Source: CALUOB01 sp944322305
Lineage (GTDB): Bacteria > Actinomycetota > Coriobacteriia > Coriobacteriales > Coriobacteriaceae
Assembly (NCBI GenBank): GCA_963931605.1
Contig: OZ007031.1
Span: 2,328,412 to 2,392,411, forward strand
Length of the DNA stretch: 64,000 bases
Direction: 5' to 3'
Below are positions 17,519-26,178 of this stretch, one piece after another. The notes below the pieces were generated by a model. It did not search any database. It saw only the letters and a program-made list of their open reading frames with translations, and was not told the origin of the DNA. Both the position numbers and the translations under genes were made by a program. Each line of letters begins with the position of its first letter. Within the stretch, counting starts at the first letter, position 1.

Positions 17519-19750
17519 ATGGCAATAGACATCCGCGTCGCGTTGGCGGGCAACCCCAACTGCGGCAAGACGACGCTCTTCAACCGCATCACGGGCCAGA
17601 ACGGCTACGTGGGCAACTGGCCGGGCGTCACCGTTGAGAAGAAGGAGGCGCGCTTGTCGTCCGACAAGAGCGTCACCGTAACCGACCTGCCGGGCATCTA
17701 CTCGCTCTCGCCGTACAGCCCCGAGGAGCAGGTCTCGCGCGACTACCTTATGAGCGGCGAGCCCGACGCCGTGGTGAACGTGGTCGACGCCACCAACCTG
17801 GAGCGCAACCTCTACCTTACCCTCCAGGTCGTGGAGACCGGCCTGCCCGTGGTGGTGGCGCTCAACATGGCCGACCTTGTCGAGAAGTCCGGCGACAAGA
17901 TCGACGCCGACAAGCTCTCGCGTCGTCTGGGCGTGCCGGTGGTGGCGATCTCGGCGCTCAAGGGCTCGGGTGTGGACGAGCTCATCTCGCTGGCGCGCCG
18001 CGAGGCCGCCAAGAAGGCGGAGGTGCCGGCGCACCGCTTCGACTCGGCTATCGAGGACGTGCTGGACAAGATCGAGCAGCTCGTGCCCGCAACCGTGCCT
18101 ACCTCCAAGCGCCGGTACTGGGCCGTCAAGCTCTTCGAGCGCGACGCGAGCGCCTGCGAGAGCCTCGGCCTCTCCGACGCTGCGGCGGCCAAGGTTGAGG
18201 CGCTGGTCGCAGCGTGCGAGAAGGACTGCGACGACGACGCGGAGTCCATCATCACCGGCGAGCGGTACGCGCTTATCGCCCACATGATGGACGAGTGCGT
18301 CAAGCGTGCGCCGCAGCGCATGAGCACGTCCGAGAAGATCGACCGCGTGGTCACCAACCGCATCCTCGGCCTGCCGATCTTCTTCGCCGTGATGTTCGCG
18401 GTGTACTACCTGGCCATCTCAACCTTCGGAACCGCTGCCACCGACTGGGTCAACGACAACCTCTTCGGCGAGGGCTTCGAGCTCTTCGGCACCGCCATGC
18501 CGTCAGTGCCCGACGTGGTGACCTCCTGGCTCGAAGCGGTCGGCGCGAGCGCCATGGTCACAAGCCTCGTGGTGGACGGCGTGGTTGCCGGCGTGGGCGC
18601 GGTTCTGGGCTTTATCCCCCAGATGGTTGTGCTCTTCGTGCTGCTGTCCTTCCTTGAGGACTGCGGCTACATGGCGCGCGTTGCCTTCGTGATGGACCGC
18701 GTGTTCCGTCGCTTCGGCCTCTCGGGCAAGAGCTTCATCCCCATGCTCGTGTCCACCGGTTGCGGCGTGCCTGGCGTGCTGGCCACCAAGACCATCGAGA
18801 ACGAGAAGGACCGCCGCATGACGGTCATGACCACCACGTTCATCCCCTGCGGTGCCAAGCTCCCCATCATCGCGCTGCTCATGGGTGCGCTCGTGGGCAC
18901 CTCCGACGCCACGTGGATCGCGCCGCTCTTCTACTTCCTGGGCGTGGTGGCGGTTATCGTCTCGGGCATCATGCTCAAGAAGACCAAGCTCTTCGCCGGG
19001 CGTCCCACGCCGTTTGTGATGGAGCTGCCGAGCTACCACTTCCCCTCGATTCGCTCGTGGGCGCTGCATGTGTGGGAGCGCGTCTCCGCCTACATCAAGA
19101 AGGCCTTTACCATCATCTTCGCCTCGACCGTGGTGGTGTGGTTCCTCTCCAACTTCGGTACCGCCACCTGGGCGGGCGGCACGGGCGCCTTCGGCTTCCT
19201 GCCGGCCATGGAGGGCGTGCCCGAAGAGTTCACCGACTACTCGGTGCTCGCCATGCTCGGCGGCGCGGTCGCGTGGATCTTCGCGCCGCTCGGCTTCGAT
19301 TCCTGGCAGGCCACGGCCATGTCGGTCACCGGCCTGGTGGCCAAGGAGAACGTGGTAGCCACCGCGGCGCAGCTTCTGCACCTCGCCGACGCCACCGAGG
19401 CCGATCCGAGCCTGTGGACGGCGTTCGCCGGCATGTTCGCCACCACGGGCGGCATCATGGCCTTCGGCGCCTTCAACCTGCTCTGCGCGCCGTGCTTCGC
19501 GGCCATGGGCACCATTCGCGTCCAGATGAACTCCGCCAAGTGGACGGCTGTCGCGCTGGGTTACGAGTGCGGCTTCGCTTGGGTCGTGGGCCTTATGATC
19601 AACCAGTTCTACCTGGCGACAACGGGCGTGTTCAGCGTGTGGACGGTGGTTGCCGTGGCGTTTGCGGCGCTTATCGTGTTCCAGCTCGTCCGCCCCATGC
19701 CCAAGGGAGCGTGGGAGGACGCGCCGGCGGTAGCGGCGCCGGCGGCGTAA
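17519..19750 (+). CDS. feoB: Ferrous iron transport protein B
   Basis: A 743-residue inner-membrane Fe(II) transporter with a cytosolic G-domain. G motifs are visible: GNPNCGKTTLFN (G1, residues 10-21), DLPGIYSLSPYS (G3) near 57, and NMAD (G4) near 118. A helical domain runs to about residue 270. Two Gate-type membrane repeats follow, including FLEDCGYMARVAFVMD near 382 and the paired-Cys region STGCGVPG near 415, with about eight or more hydrophobic segments. ATG 17519 has GAAGAAGGAAG upstream, preferred over GTG 17504. It forms the core of the feoA-feoA-feoB operon with the small Cys-rich protein that follows. Assignment is secure. Confidence 0.95.
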   Translation: MAIDIRVALAGNPNCGKTTLFNRITGQNGYVGNWPGVTVEKKEARLSSDKSVTVTDLPGIYSLSPYSPEEQVSRDYLMSGEPDAVVNVVDATNLERNLYLTLQVVETGLPVVVALNMADLVEKSGDKIDADKLSRRLGVPVVAISALKGSGVDELISLARREAAKKAEVPAHRFDSAIEDVLDKIEQLVPATVPTSKRRYWAVKLFERDASACESLGLSDAAAAKVEALVAACEKDCDDDAESIITGERYALIAHMMDECVKRAPQRMSTSEKIDRVVTNRILGLPIFFAVMFAVYYLAISTFGTAATDWVNDNLFGEGFELFGTAMPSVPDVVTSWLEAVGASAMVTSLVVDGVVAGVGAVLGFIPQMVVLFVLLSFLEDCGYMARVAFVMDRVFRRFGLSGKSFIPMLVSTGCGVPGVLATKTIENEKDRRMTVMTTTFIPCGAKLPIIALLMGALVGTSDATWIAPLFYFLGVVAVIVSGIMLKKTKLFAGRPTPFVMELPSYHFPSIRSWALHVWERVSAYIKKAFTIIFASTVVVWFLSNFGTATWAGGTGAFGFLPAMEGVPEEFTDYSVLAMLGGAVAWIFAPLGFDSWQATAMSVTGLVAKENVVATAAQLLHLADATEADPSLWTAFAGMFATTGGIMAFGAFNLLCAPCFAAMGTIRVQMNSAKWTAVALGYECGFAWVVGLMINQFYLATTGVFSVWTVVAVAFAALIVFQLVRPMPKGAWEDAPAVAAPAA

Positions 19751-19785
19751 GCGCCGGCAGCACGTTCACCATGAACTACTCCTGA

Positions 19786-19813
19786 TTGTATATCATATAA
19801 GTGAGGGTATAGT
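19786..19813 (+). promoter_or_regulatory. Promoter of the FeoB-associated small gene
   Basis: TTGTAT (19786-19791) and TATAGT (19808-19813) are separated by 16 bases, in an AT-rich patch 53 bases before the start codon. This suggests the small gene can be expressed apart from feoB. Confidence 0.5.
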
Positions 19814-19865
19814 AACTTGTATGAAACCAAGCTGCCCGAGAACAGCCGGGTGAAAGGAGGCTTTC

Positions 19866-20051
19866 ATGGGTTTGGCTGACGTTGTCATCCTCGCGGCCAT
19901 TGTTGCCGCGGTCGCGGCGGTGGTGGTGCGCGTGCGCAAGAAAGGCGTCTGCGCCGACTGCTCGGAGGCGGGAACCTGCGCGCACAAGGGTCATTGTCCG
20001 GCGCATATGGATCCCGCGGAGGTCGAGGAGCGCCTGAGTCGCGGGTTATAG
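19866..20051 (+). CDS. FeoB-associated Cys-rich membrane protein
   Basis: A 61-residue protein. Residues 3-22 form one hydrophobic helix (LADVVILAAIVAAVAAVVVR), followed by a basic stop-transfer RVRKK. A short soluble tail has four Cys and two His in the pattern CADCSEAGTCAHKGHC. This is the layout of the FeoB-associated Cys-rich proteins that commonly follow feoB and are thought to aid Fe(II) transport or sense redox state. The ribosome site AAAGGAGG is strong. The membrane topology and Cys motif are visible; the function is inferred from neighbours. Confidence 0.8.
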   Translation: MGLADVVILAAIVAAVAAVVVRVRKKGVCADCSEAGTCAHKGHCPAHMDPAEVEERLSRGL

Positions 20052-20062
20052 CACGTCGAGTT

Positions 20063-20091
20063 GGGCGGGGTCGCATGCTGCGGCCCCGCCC
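20063..20091. terminator. Hairpin after the feo operon
   Basis: GGGCGGGG (20063-20070) pairs with CCCCGCCC (20084-20091) around a 13-base loop, 12 bases after the stop codon. There is no T-run, so its efficiency as an intrinsic terminator is doubtful. Confidence 0.4.
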
Positions 20092-20098
20092 CTCCGTT

Positions 20099-20159
20099 GG
20101 GGACGGGTACGTTTGGCAGGCAAGGGCAGATGCCCCGGCTGTCAAACGTACCCGTCCCC
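20099..20159. repeat. REP-like palindrome
   Basis: A perfect 17-bp inverted repeat, GGGGACGGGTACGTTTG (20099-20115) with its complement (20143-20159), around a 27-base loop. It shares the GGGAC...GGT.CGTTTG theme with the hairpin at 31610-31681, so both probably belong to one dispersed intergenic family. No transposase is nearby. Confidence 0.75.
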
Positions 20160-20304
20160 ATCCCCATCGCATAACGGTAGGTTTTGCGCGCTTTGTGGTA
20201 GAAACAGCCAAGAAACATAAGTGTGGCACACTGAGGCGCAACGTTTTGCGCGGCGTGCGTGCCGCGCGTGGCCGGGAGGTCGCTCGCATCGCGAAAGGGG
20301 ACTC

Positions 20305-21642
20305 ATGGATCAGCGCCAGAACATCGACTTCGTGCTGCGCACCATCGAAGAGCGCAACATCCGCTTCATCCGCCTATGGTTCGCCGATGTTATCGGCCGC
20401 CTCAAGAGCTTCGCGATCAGCCCGGAGGATCTGGAGGTCGCCTTCGAGGAGGGCATCGGCTTCGACGGCTCTTCCATCGAGGGCTTCACCTCGCCCGAGG
20501 AATCCGACATGCTCGTGTTCCCCGACCCCTCCACGTTCCAGATCATGCCGTGGCGCGACAAGGAGCAGGCCACCGCGCGCATCTTCTGCAACATCTACAC
20601 GCCCGAGCGCGCGCCTTTCGCCGGCGACCCGCGCGCCTGCCTGGAGCGCGTCTTCCGCAAGGCGGAGGAGATGGGCTTCATCATGAACGTGGGCGGCAAG
20701 CTGGAGTTCTACTATTTCCCCAGCAGCACCTCAACCGACGCGATGGACTCGGCGGGCTACTTCGACCTCACGCCGGACGACCCGGCCTTCGACCTGCGCC
20801 GCCGCACGGTGACCTCGCTCGAGAAGATGAGCGTCCCGGTTGAGTACTCCTTCCACTCTGACGGCCCGGGGCAGCAGTGCCTGTCGCTGCGCCACGCCGA
20901 GGCCCTCACCTTTGCCGATACGCTCACTACAGCTAAGTACGTGATCCGCTTCGAGGCCTACGAGAAGGGCATCCACGCCTCGTTCATGCCCAAGCCCCTG
21001 CCCAAGAAGAACTCGAGCGGCCTGTTTTTGAGCCAGTCGCTGTTCGACCACGAGGGCGACAACGTCTTTTGGGACGAGGCCGACAGCGAGTACCATCTCT
21101 CCGACATCGCCAAGCACTACATGGCGGGCCTTTTGGCTTACGCCCCGCAGTTCATGGCGGTGACGAATCCCACGGTGAACTCGTACAAGCGCCTTGCCAA
21201 CGGTGTCGGAGAGGTGCCCACGCACGCCTCGTGGGCCAAGCGCAACCGCTCCGCGATGATCCGCATCCCCATTTACAAGCCGGGCAAGCAGCTTTCCACC
21301 CGCATCGAGCTGCGCCTGCCCGACCCCATGGCCAACCCATACCTGGTGAACGCGGTTACGCTCGCCGCCGGCCTGCGTGGCATTCAGGAGGGACTCGAGC
21401 TGCCGCCCGAGACGCCCAACATGCTGGGTTCCTCGGACGCCGAGCTCACGGCTGCCGGCTATCCGCTTTTGCCGCGTACGCTGGGCGAGGCGCTCGACGC
21501 CTTCGAAAGCTCCCAGCTCATGTACGAGACGCTGGGCGACCACATCCATTCGTTCTTCCTGCGCAAGAAGCGCGACGAGTGGAACAAGTTCAACGCTGCG
21601 GTGACCGACTGGGAAATCGACCGCTATCTGGCAGATTCTTAA
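20305..21642 (+). CDS. glnA: Glutamine synthetase type I
   Basis: A 445-residue cytosolic enzyme joining ammonia to glutamate with ATP. The grasp domain is at the N-terminus (IRLWFADVIGRLKSFAI, then DGSSIEGF near 54). The catalytic core has KLEFYYF near 132, FHSDGPGQQCLSLR near 187, NPTVNSYKRL near 292 and an NRSAMIRIP segment near 313. The length and the absence of the NLYDLP adenylylation loop point to the GSI-alpha form, which is not controlled by adenylylation. ATG 20305 follows GAAAGGGG; the frame is open upstream but family similarity starts here. The next gene is a GlnR-like regulator, which makes transcriptional nitrogen control likely. Confidence 0.93.
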   Translation: MDQRQNIDFVLRTIEERNIRFIRLWFADVIGRLKSFAISPEDLEVAFEEGIGFDGSSIEGFTSPEESDMLVFPDPSTFQIMPWRDKEQATARIFCNIYTPERAPFAGDPRACLERVFRKAEEMGFIMNVGGKLEFYYFPSSTSTDAMDSAGYFDLTPDDPAFDLRRRTVTSLEKMSVPVEYSFHSDGPGQQCLSLRHAEALTFADTLTTAKYVIRFEAYEKGIHASFMPKPLPKKNSSGLFLSQSLFDHEGDNVFWDEADSEYHLSDIAKHYMAGLLAYAPQFMAVTNPTVNSYKRLANGVGEVPTHASWAKRNRSAMIRIPIYKPGKQLSTRIELRLPDPMANPYLVNAVTLAAGLRGIQEGLELPPETPNMLGSSDAELTAAGYPLLPRTLGEALDAFESSQLMYETLGDHIHSFFLRKKRDEWNKFNAAVTDWEIDRYLADS

Positions 21643-21709
21643 GCTCTTTTGCGTCCGGAAACGATGCTGATTTGATATCCTGAACCCTACGTACGCCGAG
21701 GAGGTGCAT

Positions 21710-22378
21710 GTGGCCGTGGCTGAGAAGAACGTGTTGTTTATGGCGCGCACTACCCGCTACCATGACTTTGTGCGTTCTCTGAACGCAAGCTTGGGAGTGG
21801 AGGTGTACCTTGCAACCCCTGATTCCCCGTCTGTCTCGCATGATTTCGACCTGATGGTCCTGGATGCCGACGGCATCCGCAACGAGCGCATCGAGCAGCT
21901 CGCGCAGTGGCTCGACAAGCGCGGAAGCATCCCCATGCTCCTCATCGTTGAGGAGGAGAACCTGCCCGCGCTGCATATGCCCTCTTACTCCCGCGCAGAC
22001 TTCATCTGCCCTACGGCGAGCTTGAGCGAGCTGGTGGCTCGTGTCCAGCGCCTGCTGGGCGACGAGGAGTCCTACGCGGTTGACGACGTGCTGCGCATCG
22101 ACAACCTGGTGATCAACCTGGCCACCTACCAGGTGTACCTGGACGACGAGCCGGTTGACCTCACGCTGATGGAGTACTCGCTCCTGGCCTTTCTCGCCAC
22201 GCACCCCAACCGCGCGTACTCGCGCGAGGTGCTGCTCCACCGCGTGTGGGGCTTCGAGTACTGCGGCGGCACGCGCACCGTCGACGTGCACATCCGCCGC
22301 ATCCGCTCAAAGGTGGGGCCGCTCATCGCCGCGCACATCACAACCGTCCGCGGGGTGGGGTACCTGTTCAAGGAGTAG
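21710..22378 (+). CDS. GlnR-like orphan OmpR-type regulator
   Basis: A 222-residue DNA-binding protein. The C-terminal winged helix (about 120-222) is strong: YQVYLDDEPVDLTLMEYSLL, the recognition region REVLLHRVWGFEYCGGTRTV and VDVHIRRIRSKVG, ending TTVRGVGYLFKE. The VWG(F/Y)-x-Y-x-GGTRTVDVH run is very close to actinobacterial GlnR. The N-terminal receiver-like domain lacks the usual acidic pair after strand 1 (NVLFMARTTRY), keeping only a FDLMVLDADG site, as in GlnR, which works without a sensor kinase. Possible starts are GTG at 21704, 21710 and 21716; I use 21710 for spacing from AGGAGG. It lies 67 bases after glnA, its probable target. Confidence 0.75.
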   Translation: MAVAEKNVLFMARTTRYHDFVRSLNASLGVEVYLATPDSPSVSHDFDLMVLDADGIRNERIEQLAQWLDKRGSIPMLLIVEEENLPALHMPSYSRADFICPTASLSELVARVQRLLGDEESYAVDDVLRIDNLVINLATYQVYLDDEPVDLTLMEYSLLAFLATHPNRAYSREVLLHRVWGFEYCGGTRTVDVHIRRIRSKVGPLIAAHITTVRGVGYLFKE

Positions 22379-22417
22379 ACGCGTTGCAAGCGCCTGCGGC
22401 GAACGCCGAGGGATTGC

Positions 22418-22460
22418 GAGGGCCTTCGCGGCGCAGAGCGTGCTGCGAGGGCCCTCTTTT
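22418..22460 (+). terminator. Intrinsic terminator after the GlnR-like gene
   Basis: GAGGGCC (22418-22424) pairs with GGCCCTC (22450-22456), with extra pairing inside the loop. TTTT follows at 22457-22460. It lies about 40 bases after the stop codon. Confidence 0.7.
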
Positions 22461-22519
22461 GTGCGCCTGCACGCGCCTGGTGTTGCGTGGGGCGCGCATG
22501 CGGCGGCCCGGGCGGCGTT

Positions 22520-22750
22520 GGTTGGTCGCGATGACGTTGGCGGCACGTCGGTTGGTCGCTTTGGCGGCGTCTTATTCGGAGAAATGAGCGAGTTGCATGC
22601 CGTTTGAGCGATCAACGGCAAACTGGCTGCCTTATGCGCGGTCAGCCGCAGCCTTCGCGGCAGTTTTCGCGGTGAGCCTCACTTTTAGCCGCCGCGCGGG
22701 CGATCAACCAGCTCATAGCCGTCGGACGGGCGGCCAACCGATGACTCGGC
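22520..22750. repeat. Degenerate repeat cluster, core GCGATCAACC
   Basis: Six related 10-11-base words lie in this gap. Two are inverted (GGTTGGTCGC at 22520 and 22550, 30 bases apart). Four are direct: GCGATCAACGG at 22608, GCGGTCAGCCG at 22638 (30 apart), GCGATCAACC at 22700 and GCGGCCAACC at 22740 (40 apart). No gene is seen from 22379 to 22987. The orientation switch and regular spacing resemble the other intergenic arrays in this window, but conservation is weaker. Confidence 0.5.
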
Positions 22751-22898
22751 GGCAACCTGGGTGCTTGGTAAAACGCCGTCGCGGTTGTTTCGCTTGGCGG
22801 CCAGCATGGGGGCGTCGCGTCTCCAACCTTGTAGCTACACAAACCTGAAAATGCCATAGCGTTCTTATCAAAGTCTATTAATACGCGCTTAAGGGCGG

Positions 22899-22926
22899 TT
22901 GAAGCGCAGATGAGTTGGGGTATACC
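22899..22926 (+). promoter_or_regulatory. Promoter of the HtrA-type protease gene
   Basis: TTGAAG (22899-22904) and TATACC (22921-22926) are 16 bases apart. The -10 box is 61 bases before the start codon. An AT-rich stretch precedes it. Confidence 0.5.
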
Positions 22927-22987
22927 CAAGTCAGGTCAACGAAGCGGGCCCCGCGAGGCGGCGGTCCCTACCATAACGAGAGGAAGC

Positions 22988-24556
22988 ATGATGACCGACG
23001 AGAAGAAGTATCCCCAGAGGCCCGAGGGCATGGACGGCCAAGAGCGGCGGGAGGTTTCCGTGCCGCGCATCGAGGTTGAGCCAACGGCGGGCGCCGGCAG
23101 CTCCAACCGTCCCGACGGCGCCCCGCAGGTTCCCGCCTCCGACGAGGTGCGCAACGCCTACGCAGGCGGGCGCACGCCGGCTCCGTACGCGGCGGCCGGC
23201 AACGGCTCAACCGAGCAGCCCGGCACCCGCGACGCCGGCGCGGCCGAGACGGCGCGGATGCCGCGCGCGGAAGCTCCGTCCGACGCTGCGGCGCCTCGCC
23301 CGTCGCACGCCGCCCCCGCTGCCACCGCGGTAGAGAAGCACACGGTGGTGAAGACCAAGGCCAAGAAGCTGCCCGTCTTTTTCGGCTCGCTGGCAGGCGT
23401 GGTCGTGGGTGCGGTGCTGGTTCTCGCGCTTGCCATGTCGGGCGCGTTCAGCTTGGATCGCGGCACCGCCACGGTGTCTGACGGCGGCTCGGCAAACGCC
23501 ACCACCATCGACATCGACCCCGAGGACACCACCCTTGCCGAGGTGGTAGCCAGCAAGGCCCTGCCTTCGGTGGTGTCCATCTCCACCGAGACGGCCGAGG
23601 GCGGCGGCATCGGCTCCGGCGTGGTTTACGACACCGACGGCAACATCATCACCAACTACCACGTGGTCGAGGGCGCCACCGGCATTTCGGTCAACATCGG
23701 CGAGAACAGCTACGAGGCCACGGTGGTGGGCACCGACGAGTCAAGCGACCTTGCGGTGATCAAGGTTGACGCCCCGGCCAGCGAGCTCACCCCCGTCAAG
23801 ATCGCCGATTCTGACGAGCTCACGGTGGGCGAGTGGGTTATGGCCATCGGCAGCCCCTTCGGCAACGAGCAGTCGGTGTCCACGGGCATCGTGAGCGCGC
23901 TTTACCGCTCTACGGCCATGCAGTCCACCACGGGCACCACGATCTACGCCAACATGATCCAGACCGACGCTGCCATCAACCCCGGCAACTCCGGCGGCGC
24001 GCTGGTAAACGACGAGGGCCAGCTCATCGGCATCAACTCGATCATCGAGTCCTACTCGGGTTCGAGCTCGGGCGTGGGCTTTGCCATCCCGTCCAACTAC
24101 GCGGTGAACATCGCCGACCAGATCATCGAGGGCAAGACGCCGGTGCACGCGTACCTGGGCGCCACGCTCTCCTCGGTCAACGCGCTCACCGCGCGTCAGA
24201 ACAACCTCGGCGTTACAAGCGGCGCCTACGTGGTCTCCGTGACCGACGGCAGCCCCGCCGCCGAGGCGGGCCTCCAGCAGGGCGATGTCATCACCAAGGT
24301 CGACGACGATGCGGTTGACTCCGCCGACAGCCTGATCATCTTGGTGCGCGAGCACAAGGTGGGCGACAAGGTCACGCTGACGGTGAACCGCAACGGCACC
24401 GACGAGACGCTCGACGTGACCCTCGGCTCCGACGAGGCGCTCCAGGCCGAGCAGCAGGACACCAGCCAGGACAGCGGCATCGGCAACGGCATGTCCGAGG
24501 AGGACTTCTACAACTACCTGGAGAACCTGCTCGGCCGCAGCGGCCGCCAAGGTTAA
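22988..24556 (+). CDS. HtrA/DegP-type membrane-anchored serine protease with PDZ domain
   Basis: A 522-residue surface-quality-control protease. A 115-residue acidic, Pro/Ala-rich cytosolic tail precedes one membrane helix (LPVFFGSLAGVVVGAVLVLA, about 125-150), so the enzyme faces outside. The trypsin-like domain shows the catalytic triad: His in NYHVVEGA near 222, Asp in SSDLAVIKV near 253, and Ser in NPGNSGGAL near 335. A single PDZ domain (about 385-490) contains GSPAAEAGLQQGDVIT. The length and layout match actinobacterial and firmicute HtrA proteins. Two adjacent ATGs follow GAGAGGAAG; 22988 or 22991 may be used. It stands alone with its own promoter and a strong downstream hairpin. Confidence 0.9.
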   Translation: MMTDEKKYPQRPEGMDGQERREVSVPRIEVEPTAGAGSSNRPDGAPQVPASDEVRNAYAGGRTPAPYAAAGNGSTEQPGTRDAGAAETARMPRAEAPSDAAAPRPSHAAPAATAVEKHTVVKTKAKKLPVFFGSLAGVVVGAVLVLALAMSGAFSLDRGTATVSDGGSANATTIDIDPEDTTLAEVVASKALPSVVSISTETAEGGGIGSGVVYDTDGNIITNYHVVEGATGISVNIGENSYEATVVGTDESSDLAVIKVDAPASELTPVKIADSDELTVGEWVMAIGSPFGNEQSVSTGIVSALYRSTAMQSTTGTTIYANMIQTDAAINPGNSGGALVNDEGQLIGINSIIESYSGSSSGVGFAIPSNYAVNIADQIIEGKTPVHAYLGATLSSVNALTARQNNLGVTSGAYVVSVTDGSPAAEAGLQQGDVITKVDDDAVDSADSLIILVREHKVGDKVTLTVNRNGTDETLDVTLGSDEALQAEQQDTSQDSGIGNGMSEEDFYNYLENLLGRSGRQG

Positions 24557-24600
24557 CGGCGTCCGGCTTACCTTTAGCCAAGGCAGCTCCCTCCCTTCTC

Positions 24601-24640
24601 AAGCGCCCTTCCCCTACTACCCGGGGAAGGGCGCTTGCCG
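24601..24640. terminator. Perfect 14-bp hairpin after the HtrA-type gene
   Basis: AAGCGCCCTTCCCC (24601-24614) and its complement (24623-24636) enclose an 8-base loop. Only a weak T-rich tail follows. It separates the protease gene from the rnf operon. Confidence 0.65.
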
Positions 24641-24836
24641 TTTGCGCGAGGTGCTTCTCGCTCAGCGCACCAGCGGGGATTGCCCGCAAATGACAGATGC
24701 AGAAATCATGAAAAACAAGTAAACTCAATATCTGGTGTTTTTGTGTTTGCCGCTGAAAACCGTATGAGCGCTCACGCTCACCAAGGGATTCGGCGGCGCA
24801 TCAGCATCGTTGTAGTACCAACGGTAAGGGGAGTAC

Positions 24837-26177
24837 ATGTTCTCGCTGCACAAGACAAAAGGCGGAGTGCATCCGCCGCAGCACAAGGACACGCGCGACT
24901 GCCCCGTTGTGTATGTTCAGCCGCCCAAGCAGGTGCGCATTCCGCTGAACATGCACATCGGGGCCCCGTGCACGCCTTGTGTTTCCGTGGGCGACCACGT
25001 TTACGTGGGCACGCTCATCGGTGACGGAACGGGCCTGTGCGCGCCCATCCACGCCAGCATCTCCGGTACGGTTACCTCGGTTGCCACCGAGGAGCTGCCC
25101 ACCGGCCAGACCGCGCCGGTGGTGGAGATCGAGGGCGACGGCAAGATGGAGCAGGACCCCAATATCACCAAGCCCACGTACACCACCAAGGAGGAGTTCA
25201 TCGACTGCGTGCGCGCCTCGGGCGTCGTGGGCCTGGGCGGCGCCTCCTTCCCCACGTGGTTCAAGATGAAGGCCCCCGAGGGCAAGAAGTTTGACTACCT
25301 GGTGGTCAACGGCATGGAGTGCGAGCCGTTCATCACCTCGGACTTCCGCCAGATGATGGAGCACGCCGGCCGCGTGATCGACGGCTGCACCCGCATCGTG
25401 GAGGCCTTGGACATCCCGAGCGCCGTCATCGGTATCGAGGACAACAAGCCCGAGGCCGTCGAGCTGCTCAACAAGACCATCGCCGAGAAGGGCGTGGGCG
25501 ACAAGGTCGAGGTTCTGGCCGTCCCCACCAAGTATCCCGCGGGCGGCGAGAAGGTCCTCATCATGGCCACCACCGGCCGCGCCGTCCCGGCGGGCGGCCT
25601 GCCCGTTGACGCGGGCTGCCTGGTGATGAACGTCACGTCGGTCTCGCGCGTGGAGGAGTACTTCCGCTACGGCGAGCCGCTGGTGCGCAAGACCATCACG
25701 GTTGCCGGCGACTGCGTGGGCAAGCCCGGCAACTACCGCGTGCCGATCGGCATGAACGTGCGCGACGTTATCGAGGAGGCCGGCGGCCTTACCAAGGAGC
25801 CCAAGAAGGTGCTGATGGGCGGCCCCATGATGGGACGCGCCATCTCCAGCCTGGACTGCCCGGTGCTCAAGGCCAACAACGCCATCCTGTGCTGGGACGA
25901 CCTCGCGGTGCTGCCCGAGCAGAGCCCCTGCATCAAGTGCGGCCGCTGCGTGCGCGCCTGCCCGCTCTCGCTCGACCCGTGCGGCCTGGCCGTGGCGTCC
26001 AACAACCACGACCTGGTCAAGCTCGACGAGCTGGGCGTCATGAACTGCATGGACTGCGGCTCGTGCGCCTACGCCTGCCCGGCGCACCGCCGCATCAACA
26101 ACGCAATCCGCAACGGCAAGGCGTTCTACCGCACCGAGACGCGCCGCCTCGCCGAAGAAGCGAAGGGAGGGAACTAG
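24837..26177 (+). CDS. rnfC: Rnf complex subunit C
   Basis: A 446-residue peripheral subunit predicted to carry the NAD(H)/FMN site and two [4Fe-4S] clusters. The N-terminal FSLHKTKGGVHPPQHKD is typical. The nucleotide-binding domain shows GVVGLGGASFPTWFK near 129 and YLVVNGMECEPFITSD near 154. The ferredoxin-like part has CIKCGRCVRACP near 365 and CMDCGSCAYACP near 404. All eight cluster cysteines are present, so this subunit looks functional. The ATG has AAGGGGAG upstream. It leads the rnfCDGEA operon; rnfD starts one base after its stop. By family, it links NAD+/NADH to the membrane relay. Confidence 0.92.
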   Translation: MFSLHKTKGGVHPPQHKDTRDCPVVYVQPPKQVRIPLNMHIGAPCTPCVSVGDHVYVGTLIGDGTGLCAPIHASISGTVTSVATEELPTGQTAPVVEIEGDGKMEQDPNITKPTYTTKEEFIDCVRASGVVGLGGASFPTWFKMKAPEGKKFDYLVVNGMECEPFITSDFRQMMEHAGRVIDGCTRIVEALDIPSAVIGIEDNKPEAVELLNKTIAEKGVGDKVEVLAVPTKYPAGGEKVLIMATTGRAVPAGGLPVDAGCLVMNVTSVSRVEEYFRYGEPLVRKTITVAGDCVGKPGNYRVPIGMNVRDVIEEAGGLTKEPKKVLMGGPMMGRAISSLDCPVLKANNAILCWDDLAVLPEQSPCIKCGRCVRACPLSLDPCGLAVASNNHDLVKLDELGVMNCMDCGSCAYACPAHRRINNAIRNGKAFYRTETRRLAEEAKGGN

Positions 26178-26178
26178 C

